DNA of 64,000 nucleotides, taken from Streptomyces sp. R41 (GTDB lineage: Bacteria > Actinomycetota > Actinomycetes > Streptomycetales > Streptomycetaceae). A program made the position numbers and the translations under genes. Of this stretch, positions 17,276 to 25,395 are shown piece by piece. Position 1 is the stretch's first letter. Each line of letters opens with the position of its first letter. The stretch covers positions 9,717,001-9,781,000 of the forward strand of contig NZ_CP163443.1 in assembly GCF_041053055.1 (NCBI RefSeq), written 5' to 3'. The notes under the pieces were generated by a model, which made no database searches, was not told the origin of the DNA, and saw nothing but the letters and a program-made list of their open reading frames with translations.

Positions 17276-18298
17276 TCAGGCCGACTCGCGCACCACCAGC
17301 TCCGTACGGAGGATGACGTGGCGCCAGGCCATGGCAGGCTCCTCCACCTCCTCGAGGAGCAGCCGGACCATGGCCCGCCCGATCTCCTCGATCGGCTGAC
17401 GAACCGTGGTCAGTCGCGGCTCGGTCTGCTGAGCCAGCGGAAAGTCGTCGAAACCGATCACGGCGACGTCCTCGGGCACCCGCCGTCCCGCCGCGCGCAG
17501 CGCCTGAAGAGCCCCCGCCGCCGTGGTGTCCGACGCGGCGATGACGCCGTCGATCTCCGGATGCCGTTCGATGAGCTCGGCCATGGCGCGGCGCCCGCTC
17601 TCTTCCGTGAAGTCGCTCTCGGCGACCCAGGACGGCTCGCCCCTGAGACCCGCCATCGCCAGGGCCTCCTGATAGCCGCGCAGTCGGCACTGGGCGACGT
17701 GCATATCGAGTGGTCCGGTGATGGTGGCGATCGCTCTGCGGCCCCGTTTCAGCAGGTGGGAGACGGCGCTGCGGGCACCGCCGACGTTGTCCGCGTCGAC
17801 GTAGCTGACGTACTCGTCGCCCGAGCGGCGTCCCAGCAGTACGGTCGGCAACCCGGCCTCGACGAGCATGTCCGGCAGTTGATCGCCGGCGTGTACGGAC
17901 ACAAGCAGGGCTCCGTCGACCCGGCCGCCACGCGCGTACTCGAGGAAGCGCTGCCGCTCGGCGTCCGAGCGGACCAAGGTCAGCAGCAGTTGCATCCCGG
18001 TGTCTGCCAGCGCGTCCCCGAGCGAGCGGACGATCTCGGAGAAGAACGGCTCCGCGAACTGCCTCCAGTCCGGCTCCGTCAGGACGAGGGCGACGGCGTC
18101 GGCCCGCTGCCCGGCCAGGGACCGGGCGGCGAGATTGGGCACGTAACCCAGTTCCTCGATGGCTTGCCGCACAGCCCGGCGCGTCGACTCCTTCACACCG
18201 GCCGCGTTGTTGATGACGCGGGAGACCGTGCCCCGTCCCACCCCCGCGTGGGCGGCCACCTCCTCCAGCGTCGGCGCGCCAGGGCGTCGCCTGCCCAT
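17276..18298 (-). CDS. LacI-family repressor, CebR-like cellulose-utilisation regulator
   Basis: 340 residues. The N-terminal LacI helix-turn-helix with hinge reads TLEEVAAHAGVGRGTVSRVI and ESTRRAVRQAIEELGYVPN (~9-55), followed by a periplasmic-binding-protein-like sensor domain (VDGALLVSVHAGDQLP, GVIAASDTTAAGALQALRAA, VIGFDDFPLAQQTEPRLTTV). CebR family members bind cello-oligosaccharides and release TGGGAGCGCTCCCA sites, which are present here upstream of the GH12 gene. ATG 18298 is chosen over GTG 18304 because GGGGAGG sits 5 bases before the ATG and would overlap the GTG. Same strand as the cellulases, directly upstream. No operator in front of itself, so autoregulation is not apparent. 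Confidence 0.85.
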   Translation of the reverse strand: MGRRRPGAPTLEEVAAHAGVGRGTVSRVINNAAGVKESTRRAVRQAIEELGYVPNLAARSLAGQRADAVALVLTEPDWRQFAEPFFSEIVRSLGDALADTGMQLLLTLVRSDAERQRFLEYARGGRVDGALLVSVHAGDQLPDMLVEAGLPTVLLGRRSGDEYVSYVDADNVGGARSAVSHLLKRGRRAIATITGPLDMHVAQCRLRGYQEALAMAGLRGEPSWVAESDFTEESGRRAMAELIERHPEIDGVIAASDTTAAGALQALRAAGRRVPEDVAVIGFDDFPLAQQTEPRLTTVRQPIEEIGRAMVRLLLEEVEEPAMAWRHVILRTELVVRESA

Positions 18299-18449
18299 GA
18301 CCACCTCCCCACGAGATCACCGATCTTACGGCCCGAAGGAACCGAGCACCCAGCTTCTGCAGCGGCGTGACCGCACGGCTGAGGAGCCTGGCGCCGGGCC
18401 GTACCGCGACCGGCACTTCGCGTGCGCCGCCGCCGTCACCGGCCATGCG

Positions 18450-18616
18450 CTCCTCGAAGCGCATAGGACATGGTCAGCCGGTCGCCGGCCTGGGCAGCCA
18501 GGGTCGAGGGAGCGTTTGAAGGCGGGCAAAGAGGTCTCCGTGTCGTCGCGGACGACCTGGTGGAAAGCACCGATCCAGAACAGCGCCTCGCACTCGCCCC
18601 GCACATCACCACGCAA
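18450..18616 (-). pseudogene. TPR-type protein fragment
   Basis: Two minus-strand frames give ECEALFWIGAFHQVVRDDTE then, after a frameshift near 18510, LAAQAGDRLTMSYALR. This resembles a piece of a helical-repeat (TPR) regulator or adenylate-cyclase-like protein. No start, stop or flanking domain remains. The rest of the 18299-18691 gap holds only the terminator at 18623. Confidence 0.4.
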
Positions 18617-18622
18617 CGCGCA

Positions 18623-18662
18623 GGGTGCCCGCCCCGGCCGCCGAAGGCCGGGGCGGGCACCC
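18623..18662 (-). terminator. Terminator of the sugar-acid operon
   Basis: A 16-bp perfect stem (GGGTGCCCGCCCCGGC and its complement) with an 8-base loop, 30 bases after the GntP permease stop on the minus strand. Confidence 0.85.
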
Positions 18663-18691
18663 CCACGTTCACCGATCCGCGCGGTGGAAGC

Positions 18692-20131
18692 TCACACCAG
18701 TGGCCACAGCGCTGCGGTGAGGGCGAAGCCCATGAGGCCCATGGCGGTCGTCTGGACAGTCCACGTCCGCAGGCCGGTGGCGACGTCGAGGCCGGCGAGC
18801 CTGGTGAACATCCAGTACCCGGCGTCATTGACGTGCGAGAGCGCGAGGGCGCCCGCACCCATCGCCAGCGCCACCAGCGACAGGTGACTCGCCGACAGGT
18901 CGGCTCGGTCCAGCAGTGGCGTGAGGATGCCCGCGGTGGTGATGAGCGCGACGGTCGCCGAACCCTGGGCGGCGCGCAGCGCAAGGGACGTCAGGAACGC
19001 CAGCAGCAGGACGGGCAGTCCGGTGCGCTCCAGGACGTCGGCGATCGCGTTGCCGATGCCGCTGGCGACCAGCACCTTTCCGAAGACACCGCCCGCCCCC
19101 GCCACCAGGATCACCGCCGCGACGGGCGGCAACGCCGAACCCATCACCTCGGCGATGCGTACCCGGTCCCAGCCACGCCGGGCCCCGAGGAAGTAGGCGC
19201 ACAGGCCGAGGTCGATCAGCAGCGCCACCATCGGGGCCCCGACCACGGTGAGCACGGACCGCAGGACCGAGTCCGCTGCGAGGGTGTTCTGGCCGATGGT
19301 GCCGAGGAGGATCAGCACGATCGGCAGGACGATCAGCGTCAGCACCATGCCGAAGGACGGCGGGCGCACGTCGGTACCCGACACAGTCGGCTTGGTCAGG
19401 ACCGCGGTGCCGTGGCCCTCCGGCGCCACGCTCCCGGTCGTCTCCGCCGGGGCGGGCGTGTCCTCGGCGGTGCCCGTGGCGCCGTACACCTCGGCGTACA
19501 CCGCCGGGTCCATCGGGTACTCGCGGCGCGTGAGGCGGCGGGAGAGCAGGTAGCCGAGCAGGGCCACCACCGCCGTGATCGGAATGCCCATCAGCAGGAC
19601 CAGCCCCTGACTGGCGCCGATCGCCTCGATGGCCGCGACCGGGCCGGGGTGCGGCGGGAGGAAGGCGTGCACGGTGAGCATCGCGGCGCCCATCGGCAGC
19701 GCGTAGACCAGTAGCGGCTTGCGGGCGGCGCGGGCGACGCCTTGCGCGATCGGCATCAGGATGATCAGGCCGACCTCGAAGAACACCGGGATGCCCAGGA
19801 GGAACCCGGCGACAGTCAGCGCGAGCGCGGTACGTCGGGTGCCGAACTTCTCGATGAGCGCGTGCGCGAACGCGTGGGCGCCGCCGGAGAGTTCGATGAT
19901 CCGGCCGACCATCGCGCCGAGGGCGATGATGGTGGCGATGTGCCCGAGCGTGGAGCCCATGCCGTCCTCGATGGTCTTCACCAGGTCGGCGGCGTGCACG
20001 CCCGCGGCGAGCGCGACGCCGATGCTGACGACCATGAGGGCCACGAAGGGCTGTACCTTGCCCTTCAGGATGAGCAGGAGCAGGGCCGCGACTCCGGCTA
20101 CCGCGATGATCAGAAGGCTGCTGTTGCTCAT
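18692..20131 (-). CDS. GntP-family gluconate/sugar-acid permease
   Basis: 479 residues and about 12-14 membrane segments. GntP family hallmarks: IPVFFEVGLIILMPI (~120), a conserved loop HAFLPPHPGPVAA (~157-169) and RAAQGSATVALITTAGI near residue 390. It imports gluconate or related aldonates with protons. The central loop (~208-255) is long and hydrophilic. The start overlaps the dehydrogenase stop (ATGA), making it the last gene of the operon. Given the DUF1537 kinase upstream, four-carbon acids such as threonate or erythronate are likelier substrates than gluconate (inference). Confidence 0.87.
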   Translation of the reverse strand: MSNSSLLIIAVAGVAALLLLILKGKVQPFVALMVVSIGVALAAGVHAADLVKTIEDGMGSTLGHIATIIALGAMVGRIIELSGGAHAFAHALIEKFGTRRTALALTVAGFLLGIPVFFEVGLIILMPIAQGVARAARKPLLVYALPMGAAMLTVHAFLPPHPGPVAAIEAIGASQGLVLLMGIPITAVVALLGYLLSRRLTRREYPMDPAVYAEVYGATGTAEDTPAPAETTGSVAPEGHGTAVLTKPTVSGTDVRPPSFGMVLTLIVLPIVLILLGTIGQNTLAADSVLRSVLTVVGAPMVALLIDLGLCAYFLGARRGWDRVRIAEVMGSALPPVAAVILVAGAGGVFGKVLVASGIGNAIADVLERTGLPVLLLAFLTSLALRAAQGSATVALITTAGILTPLLDRADLSASHLSLVALAMGAGALALSHVNDAGYWMFTRLAGLDVATGLRTWTVQTTAMGLMGFALTAALWPLV

Positions 20132-21054
20132 CGTCCCGCCCCCTCCGCACCGTCCCGCGCCTTCGGGGAGAGCACGGTGACGACAGAGGAGTCGTCGTGG
20201 GCGCCGAGCCCCGCGCCTTCCCCGAGCAGGTACAGCTGGCAGGCGGCGGCAGCCAGCGGCACCGGCACATGGGCGTCCTTCGCGATACCGGTCACGATGC
20301 CCATGTCCTTGACGAAGATGTCGAGCCGCGACTTGACCTCGGGCTCGGGGCCGTCCTCGTACGCCTGGACCATGCGCGGCCCGCGGTCGGCGAACATGAA
20401 GGAGCCCGCGGCGCCGTGCTTGAGGCTCTCCACCACCGCGGCCGGGTCGAGCCCGAGCCCGCGGGCGAGCGCGATCGCCTCGGCCGCCGCGGCGATGTGC
20501 ACGCCCGCCAGCAGCTGGTTGACCGCCTTGAGGGCCTGCCCGTCGCCGGGTCGCGGTCCGACGACGGTGAGCGTCGAGGCGAGCAGGTCGAGCACGGGCC
20601 GCGCCGCCTTCAGCGCGACATCCTCGGCGCCGACGACGATCAGCAGGTCGCCCTCGCCGGCCCGCACCGGGCCGCCACTGACCGGCGCGTCCACGGTCAG
20701 CACACCGCGCTCGGCGAGCCGTCGGGCGGTGGCGCGCGCCGCCTCGGGACCGACGGTGCTGGTCAGCACCACCACCGAGTCCGGGCGGAGCGTTTCCACC
20801 GCGCCGTGTTCGCCGAACAGAGCGCCCTCGACCTGGGCCTGGTCCCGGACGGCGAGGACGACGACGTCGGCCTCGCGGGCCGCCTCGGCCGGGGACGCCG
20901 CGTCGCGGGCCCCTTCCGCGGCGAGTGCAGCCCTGCGGTCGGCCGCGATGTCGTAGACGGTGACGGGAAGTCCGCCGGCCAGTCGCCGGGCCATGGGCAT
21001 ACCCATGGCGCCGAGGCCTATCACGGCTGCGTGGGGACGGGGGTGGGGAGACAT
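20128..21054 (-). CDS. Beta-hydroxyacid dehydrogenase, L-threonate dehydrogenase (LtnD)-like
   Basis: 308 residues. N-terminal NAD-binding GLGAMGMPMARRL (~13-25), substrate-binding DAPVSGGPVRAGEGDLLIVVG (~121-141) and the catalytic Lys segment LKAVNQLLAGVHIAAAAEAI (~173) of the 3-hydroxyisobutyrate dehydrogenase family. In operons with a DUF1537 kinase this family supplies LtnD/DenD, which oxidise L-threonate or D-erythronate to a 2-oxo acid that the kinase then phosphorylates. GGAGGACAAAG precedes the ATG at 21054. It lies 97 bp after the aldolase gene. Confidence 0.82.
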   Translation of the reverse strand: MSPHPRPHAAVIGLGAMGMPMARRLAGGLPVTVYDIAADRRAALAAEGARDAASPAEAAREADVVVLAVRDQAQVEGALFGEHGAVETLRPDSVVVLTSTVGPEAARATARRLAERGVLTVDAPVSGGPVRAGEGDLLIVVGAEDVALKAARPVLDLLASTLTVVGPRPGDGQALKAVNQLLAGVHIAAAAEAIALARGLGLDPAAVVESLKHGAAGSFMFADRGPRMVQAYEDGPEPEVKSRLDIFVKDMGIVTGIAKDAHVPVPLAAAACQLYLLGEGAGLGAHDDSSVVTVLSPKARDGAEGAGR

Positions 21055-21151
21055 CTTTGTCCTCCAGGGGAGAAGGGAGAGGGGAGGTGCGTCGCGGCTG
21101 GGGAAGGGCCGCGACGGATGAGTGGGGGGCCGCGGGGGACGGCGAGTGGTG

Positions 21152-22012
21152 TCAGCCCAGGCCGTCAGGGGGCGTCAGGCGCGTGATGACCTCCAGCGCC
21201 GCGGCGGTCACCGCATCGCGGCCCGCCGCCCACACGGAGACCACGTCGGAGCCGGGCAGGGCGCCCGGGAGGGTCGTGCGGACGGCTTCCAGGAAGGCGC
21301 GCCGCAGTTCGGCGTTGACGTTGACTTTGGCGACACCACGGGCGAGGGCGCCGTGGAGCTGTTCGACGGGCAGGCCACTGGCGCCGTGCAGGACCAGCGG
21401 CACCGGTACGGCCTCGTGGATCGCGGCCAGGCGCTCCAGGTCGAGGCGTACCGGATCCTTGGTGAAGCCGTGGACGTTGCCGACCGCGACGGCAAGTGCG
21501 TCCACGCCCGTCGTGGCCACGAACTCGGCCGCCTGTGCGGGGTCGGTCATCGCCGCGGCCCGGGCGACGGCGTTCGTGGAGACGTCCTCGTTGCCCGCGA
21601 GGGCCCCGAGTTCGGCCTCCACCCAGGCGCCGTGGTCGCGGGCACGGCGTACCGCCTCGCGGGTCAGGGCGATGTTCTCCGCGAAGGGAAGGTGTGAGCC
21701 GTCGACCATGACGGAGGTGTAGCCGGCCCGGAGGCAGGCCGTGATTTCCTCCATGTCCCGGCTGTGGTCGAGATGTACGCCCAGGTGGGCGGCGGAGTCT
21801 TCGGCGGCGTCCAGCGCCAGCCGCATCAGCGCCTGTCGCCCGGCGTGTTTGAAGGGACTCGAGCCGGCCTGGATCAGCACGGGCCGTCCGGCGGCCTCGG
21901 CGGCCGCCGTGATGCCCTGGACCGTTTCCAGGTTGTACGCGACGAATCCGGGCAGCGCCCGCCCCTGGGTCACGGCCCGCTTGAGGGCGTCGGTTCCGTG
22001 CAGCAGCATCAT
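21152..22012 (-). CDS. Class II (zinc) ketose-bisphosphate aldolase family protein
   Basis: 286 residues of the Fba/GatY/KbaY type. Motifs: GVHLDHS with Asp base and zinc His (~79-84), VMVDGSHLPFAENIALT (~101-117), EAELGALAGNED, AVGNVHG with zinc His, LVLHGASGLP with zinc His and KVNVNAELRRAF. It should split a phosphorylated sugar or sugar acid to a dihydroxyacetone-phosphate-type product. In characterised threonate/erythronate routes the step after the kinase is a decarboxylation by OtnC, which belongs to a different aldolase fold, so an Fba-type enzyme here suggests a variant chemistry or substrate. The start overlaps the kinase stop (ATGA) behind AGGAGC. Confidence 0.85.
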   Translation of the reverse strand: MMLLHGTDALKRAVTQGRALPGFVAYNLETVQGITAAAEAAGRPVLIQAGSSPFKHAGRQALMRLALDAAEDSAAHLGVHLDHSRDMEEITACLRAGYTSVMVDGSHLPFAENIALTREAVRRARDHGAWVEAELGALAGNEDVSTNAVARAAAMTDPAQAAEFVATTGVDALAVAVGNVHGFTKDPVRLDLERLAAIHEAVPVPLVLHGASGLPVEQLHGALARGVAKVNVNAELRRAFLEAVRTTLPGALPGSDVVSVWAAGRDAVTAAALEVITRLTPPDGLG

Positions 22013-23466
22013 GCGCTCCTGAGCAGGTCGAGGGTGTCGGCGAGGGCGTCGTCAGCGCCGACGTTCCCGGCGAAGACGATGTAGGGGATACCGGCGGCGG
22101 GGCCGTCCACCGGCTCCCACAGCGAGACGATGCCGGGCAGGAGCGTGCCCCGTGCCCAGGCGCGGCGGATCCGCAGACCATGGGTGGCGGTGTCGCTGGA
22201 GGTGATACCGCCCTTGGCGATGACGAATGCGGGTCGGCGGACGTCGTTGACCCGGCGTACGGCCTCTACGAGCGCCGCCGAGACCTGGCGCGAGATCGCC
22301 AGGCTGTCGTCCTTGTCGGCACCCGTCACCAGCGTGCGCGAGGTACGGATCACCGCGTCGGAGGACTCGAGTGCAGAGGCGGCGGCCGCTGCGACCTCGG
22401 TGATGTGTGCGTCGCGCCGCTCCTCGTCGAGCAGGAGGGCGACATCCAGCTCGAACTCGCTGATTCCGCCGCGTTCCCGCAGCCGGTCCAACTGCCGTGT
22501 GGTTAGCGACACATGGGAACCGACGGCGATGAGTCCGTGCGGGGCGTCCCCGCGCAGTCGGTGCAGTTCCGCCGGCGTCAGGGGCGGCCGACCGGACTGG
22601 CCTGCGCGGGCCCGCACGAAGGACGGCCCCACCCGGTACAGCAGCCGCGAGCCCTTCTCCTCCGCCTCGGCGAGAGCCAGGGCCAGCACGCGCAGGTCGT
22701 CGTCGCAGACCGCGTCGACCACGGCGGTACGCCCGTCGCGCAGCGAGGCGAGCATCCGCGCCGTGTGCGGCGGGCCACCGCCCCGCAGGTCGTCGAGCGT
22801 GATGCGCAGCACCTCGTCCGCGGGCACACGACCGTCCGTCTTCTCCTCGACCCACTCGGGCAGTGAGGAGCTGCGGTAGCCGAAAGTGGCGTCGCGGGCG
22901 AACTCGCTCTCGCCGACCGGCAGTAGCCCGTCCGTGGTGCGCATCCAGTGGCGCGAGTCGACGGTCAGCCGGCCCGCCTCGATGTAGGCGGGTACCAGTA
23001 CGACCCCGTCCGGGGCGCCGATGCCCAGCTCGGTGAGCTCCTCCGCGAGGACGTCGGTCTCCAGCGGGAAGTGGCCGCGCAGGGTCGAGTCGCCGCGACT
23101 GGCCAGCACGTAGCCCGCGCCTTCGGCCTCCGACGCTTCCTGAAGGGCGCGCACCACCTCGCGGTTGCGGGCGGCGGCGTCCTCCGGCGACAGACTGCGG
23201 GTGTTGGTGAGCACGAAGAAGGCGGAGCTGTCCTGGCGCAGCGCCCAGCGCAGGTCGTCCACCGTCCAGGAGGTCAGCACCGGGACGTCGGCGACGGTCT
23301 GGGTGCCGGTCGGATCGTCGTCGAGGACGACCAGAGGGGGCCCTGAGGAGATACGGGCGGCCACCTCGTCGGCGGTCACCTCGCGGATCGGGGGCAGTCC
23401 GTCCAGCACTTCGTGTTCGGGCACCGGCGTGCCGGGCCGAGTGGGGGCGGAGCGGGAAAGGGGCAT
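22009..23466 (-). CDS. Four-carbon acid sugar kinase family protein (DUF1537; OtnK/DtnK/DenK-like)
   Basis: 485 residues with two DUF1537 domains. The N-terminal VVLDDDPTGTQTVADVPVLTSW (written in part: DDDPTGTQ) is the substrate-binding signature, and the C-terminal nucleotide-binding half carries FVIAKGGITSSDTATHGL (~410), the classic KGGITS motif. Family members phosphorylate 2-oxotetronate, D-threonate or D-erythronate at O4. ATG 23466 is chosen for its AGGAA site; the frame is open a little further. It sits between the GntR gene and the aldolase. Which four-carbon acid is used cannot be told from sequence. Confidence 0.87.
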   Translation of the reverse strand: MPLSRSAPTRPGTPVPEHEVLDGLPPIREVTADEVAARISSGPPLVVLDDDPTGTQTVADVPVLTSWTVDDLRWALRQDSSAFFVLTNTRSLSPEDAAARNREVVRALQEASEAEGAGYVLASRGDSTLRGHFPLETDVLAEELTELGIGAPDGVVLVPAYIEAGRLTVDSRHWMRTTDGLLPVGESEFARDATFGYRSSSLPEWVEEKTDGRVPADEVLRITLDDLRGGGPPHTARMLASLRDGRTAVVDAVCDDDLRVLALALAEAEEKGSRLLYRVGPSFVRARAGQSGRPPLTPAELHRLRGDAPHGLIAVGSHVSLTTRQLDRLRERGGISEFELDVALLLDEERRDAHITEVAAAAASALESSDAVIRTSRTLVTGADKDDSLAISRQVSAALVEAVRRVNDVRRPAFVIAKGGITSSDTATHGLRIRRAWARGTLLPGIVSLWEPVDGPAAGIPYIVFAGNVGADDALADTLDLLRSA

Positions 23467-23510
23467 GACGCATTCCTGTGCTGAGCGGGGAGATGGGGGA
23501 AGGTGGAACA

Positions 23511-24209
23511 TCAGTCGCCGTCCCGCTTGATGACGTGGGCGCGCAAGTCGTCCGCGGTCTGGTTCATATGGGCCTCCATGGCGGTACGCGCCGCTTCGGG
23601 GCTTCCCGATTCCAGTGCGGCCAGCACTGCCACGTGGTGCGCGATGGCGTTGTCGCGGATCTCTGGGACGGCCGAGGTCTCCCGCCGGCCCTCGACGAGC
23701 AGCGGACCGAACGGCTCGAACAGCAGCGGGACGAAGAGGTTGCCCGTCGCCCGCATCACTGTGTCGTGGAAGTCGATGTCGGCCTGCACGAACTGCTCGG
23801 TGTCACCGGCTTCGGCCGCCATGCGCATGACGTCCAGATGCTGCCGCAACGCGTCCAGGTCCTCCTCGGTACGGCGGGAAGCGGCCAGCTCGCAGGCGCC
23901 GTTCTCGATGAGGCGGCGCGCCTCGATCAGCCGCTCGGACAGGGCACCGCTGGAGGTGCGCGAGGCCGCGCGCACCACGGGCTCCAGGGCCGTCCACCGG
24001 TCCGGCGGGTTGACGTAGGTGCCCCGGCCGCGCACCACCCGGACGACGTTCTGCGCGCGGAGTTGCTTGACCGCCTCGCGCACGGTCAGGCGGCTGATCC
24101 CGCCCTGCTCCGAGAGCTCGCCCTCCGGCGGGAGGGCGGAGTCCGGCGGGTACCGGCCGTCGATGATCGCGGTGAGCAGCTGCTCCGCGAGGTCGTCTGA
24201 GAGCGACAT
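23511..24209 (-). CDS. GntR/FadR-family (FCD domain) regulator of the sugar-acid operon
   Basis: 232 residues. The N-terminal winged helix reads LAEQLLTAIIDGRYPPDSAL, GGISRLTVREAVKQLRAQN, VRVVRGRGTYVNPP (~5-68). The C-terminal FCD domain has the Asp/His metal or ligand residues in ADIDFHDTVMRATGN and IAHHVAVLAALESG. ATG 24209 is preceded by GAGGTG; the GTG at 24218 would overlap that site. It is the first gene of the operon, 44 bp before the kinase start, and three tandem 14-bp repeats lie just upstream (24231-24272), the probable operator. Confidence 0.85.
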   Translation of the reverse strand: MSLSDDLAEQLLTAIIDGRYPPDSALPPEGELSEQGGISRLTVREAVKQLRAQNVVRVVRGRGTYVNPPDRWTALEPVVRAASRTSSGALSERLIEARRLIENGACELAASRRTEEDLDALRQHLDVMRMAAEAGDTEQFVQADIDFHDTVMRATGNLFVPLLFEPFGPLLVEGRRETSAVPEIRDNAIAHHVAVLAALESGSPEAARTAMEAHMNQTADDLRAHVIKRDGD

Positions 24210-24230
24210 GGTGAGCACCTCACGTTCTAT

Positions 24231-24272
24231 GACATCAGACGTCAGACATCAGACGTCAGACATCAGATGTCT
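24231..24272. repeat. Three tandem 14-bp repeats in front of the GntR gene (probable operator)
   Basis: Units GACATCAGACGTCA at 24231-24244 and 24245-24258, and GACATCAGATGTCT at 24259-24272. They begin 22 bp upstream of the regulator start. FadR-type regulators usually bind short direct or inverted repeats in such positions; a triplicate is unusual. Confidence 0.75.
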
Positions 24273-24620
24273 ACCTGCCGGAAACAATGACAGCGAGAGA
24301 GGGGCGCGTCAATACCTGGTGTAGTGACGTCGAAAGGGTGCTGCGCTCGACCGCCTACCCGGGGGAGACGCGACCCGAGCGCTCGCCCTGCAGCGGCCAA
24401 GGCCGCCCGCCGCGGCCCGCCTACCCGATGCCGCACAGCACCCTGCGCGCCCTCGTCCTGGCCGCCGGACAGCGCCGCCCGGAGCGTGAACATCAGGAAT
24501 TGCGCAGCAGAGTCGATCGACGGCCGTGCGGCTGTCGGGACTTCCTGCCAATGTCGCCCTCGGCCGGTGTGCCGAGGTCGACTCGCGAACGCCAGAGCTG
24601 TGCTCCCGCGTCCGGGACCC
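24273..24620. other. Degenerate intergenic stretch, no gene recognised
   Basis: Several open frames cross this segment but none has a plausible start site or familiar motif. It precedes the repeat-protein tail at 24621. Confidence 0.5.
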
Positions 24621-24677
24621 CGGTATGACCATGACTCCAACCGGTCCAACGATGGCCGAGGCGGCAACAACCGGTGA
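24621..24677 (+). pseudogene. C-terminal fragment of the Asp/Arg-rich secreted protein family
   Basis: The plus strand encodes RYDHDSNRSNDGRGGNNR and a stop, closely matching the end of the 9231-9731 protein (NRYDRDSDRSDNDRGRDNR). Downstream non-coding sequence through the terminator (24793) and operator (24841) also matches the 9053-9230 segment in inverted orientation. Only the tail of the gene survives. Confidence 0.7.
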
Positions 24678-24792
24678 GACATGGGCCGTCGGCACGGGTG
24701 GGCTCAGACCGTGTGCGTCGCCGTGATGCCCGCTGGCGGTAGGCAGGCGGGCGCTGATCTGGGGATCAGCGACTCCTGACCGCGCCCGGGCG

Positions 24793-24829
24793 GCAGGCGG
24801 GAGGGGCTCATCGGCACCCTCCTGCCTGC
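24793..24829 (+). terminator. Terminator duplicated from the repeat-protein locus
   Basis: A 13-bp stem (GCAGGCGGGAGGG, one G-T pair) with an 11-base loop, matching the 9071-9119 hairpin in sequence and in distance from the preceding stop. Confidence 0.65.
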
Positions 24830-24840
24830 ACCTGTCGACA

Positions 24841-24885
24841 TTCCATACGACGTACGGAACAGGTGATACCGTACAGCGTATGAAA
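24841..24885. promoter_or_regulatory. Two 19-bp palindromic operators in tandem
   Basis: TTCCATACGACGTACGGAA at 24841-24859 and TACCGTACAGCGTATGAAA at 24867-24885, starting 26 bp apart. They follow the duplicated terminator and precede the NDH-2 remnant. Confidence 0.6.
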
Positions 24886-25039
24886 CGTCCCGCGCCGACT
24901 TCGCCCGGCCGGAAGGCCCCCTGGGCGGGGGCTCGGGTCTGCTCGTCGGAGGTCGGCTGGACAGCTGGCGTCCGCTCCACCCCCGCCTTGGCCCACTCCG
25001 GCCTGCCGCTCGGCGCGCGTGGCCACGTCGACACCCTGC

Positions 25040-25280
25040 ACCCTCCAGGTCAGGGGCCTCGACCACGTGTGGGTCGCGGGCGACAACGCCCAGGTTCCCG
25101 ATCTGGCCGAGGGCGCGTGATGCCCTCCCGACGCGCAGCACGCCGTACGCGACCCCGGTGTTCGCCGACAACGTGATCGCGGTTCCGCGCGGCCGTCCGC
25201 CGAAGGAGTACCGGCACAAGAACCTGGGCGCGCTGGCCCGCCTCGGCCTCCACAAGGGCGTCGCGATCCTCTTCACCGAG
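25040..25280 (+). pseudogene. Type II NADH dehydrogenase (NDH-2)-like C-terminal remnant
   Basis: One frame reads VRGLDHVWVAGDNAQVPDLA then EGA, a TGA stop, and CPPDAQHAVR. Another frame continues VFADNVIAVPRGRPPKEYRH and KNLGALARLGLHKGVAILF. In order these are the FAD-binding AGD motif, the PP-AQHA motif and the LGLHKGVA segment of NDH-2-like FAD/NAD(P) oxidoreductases. An in-frame stop plus a frameshift near 25155 and loss of the N-terminal half mark it as dead. Confidence 0.72.
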
Positions 25281-25395
25281 GCGGCCACTCCACCGAGGCG
25301 GCCACGCCGTCCCACAGCCGCATCTGATCTCTCCGCCCGTTTTTGTCCCTGTCTCTTTCCGCCGTACCCCGTCCGCTGCCTGGAGCGCTGTCCCC

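Noticed and set aside
24231..24272. Short tandem repeats considered as CRISPR
   Set aside because: Only three 14-bp units without spacers; position fits an operator.
24841..24885. Palindromes considered as gamma-butyrolactone-receptor (ARE) elements
   Set aside because: Length and core differ from the longer ARE pattern, and no receptor or synthase gene is present.
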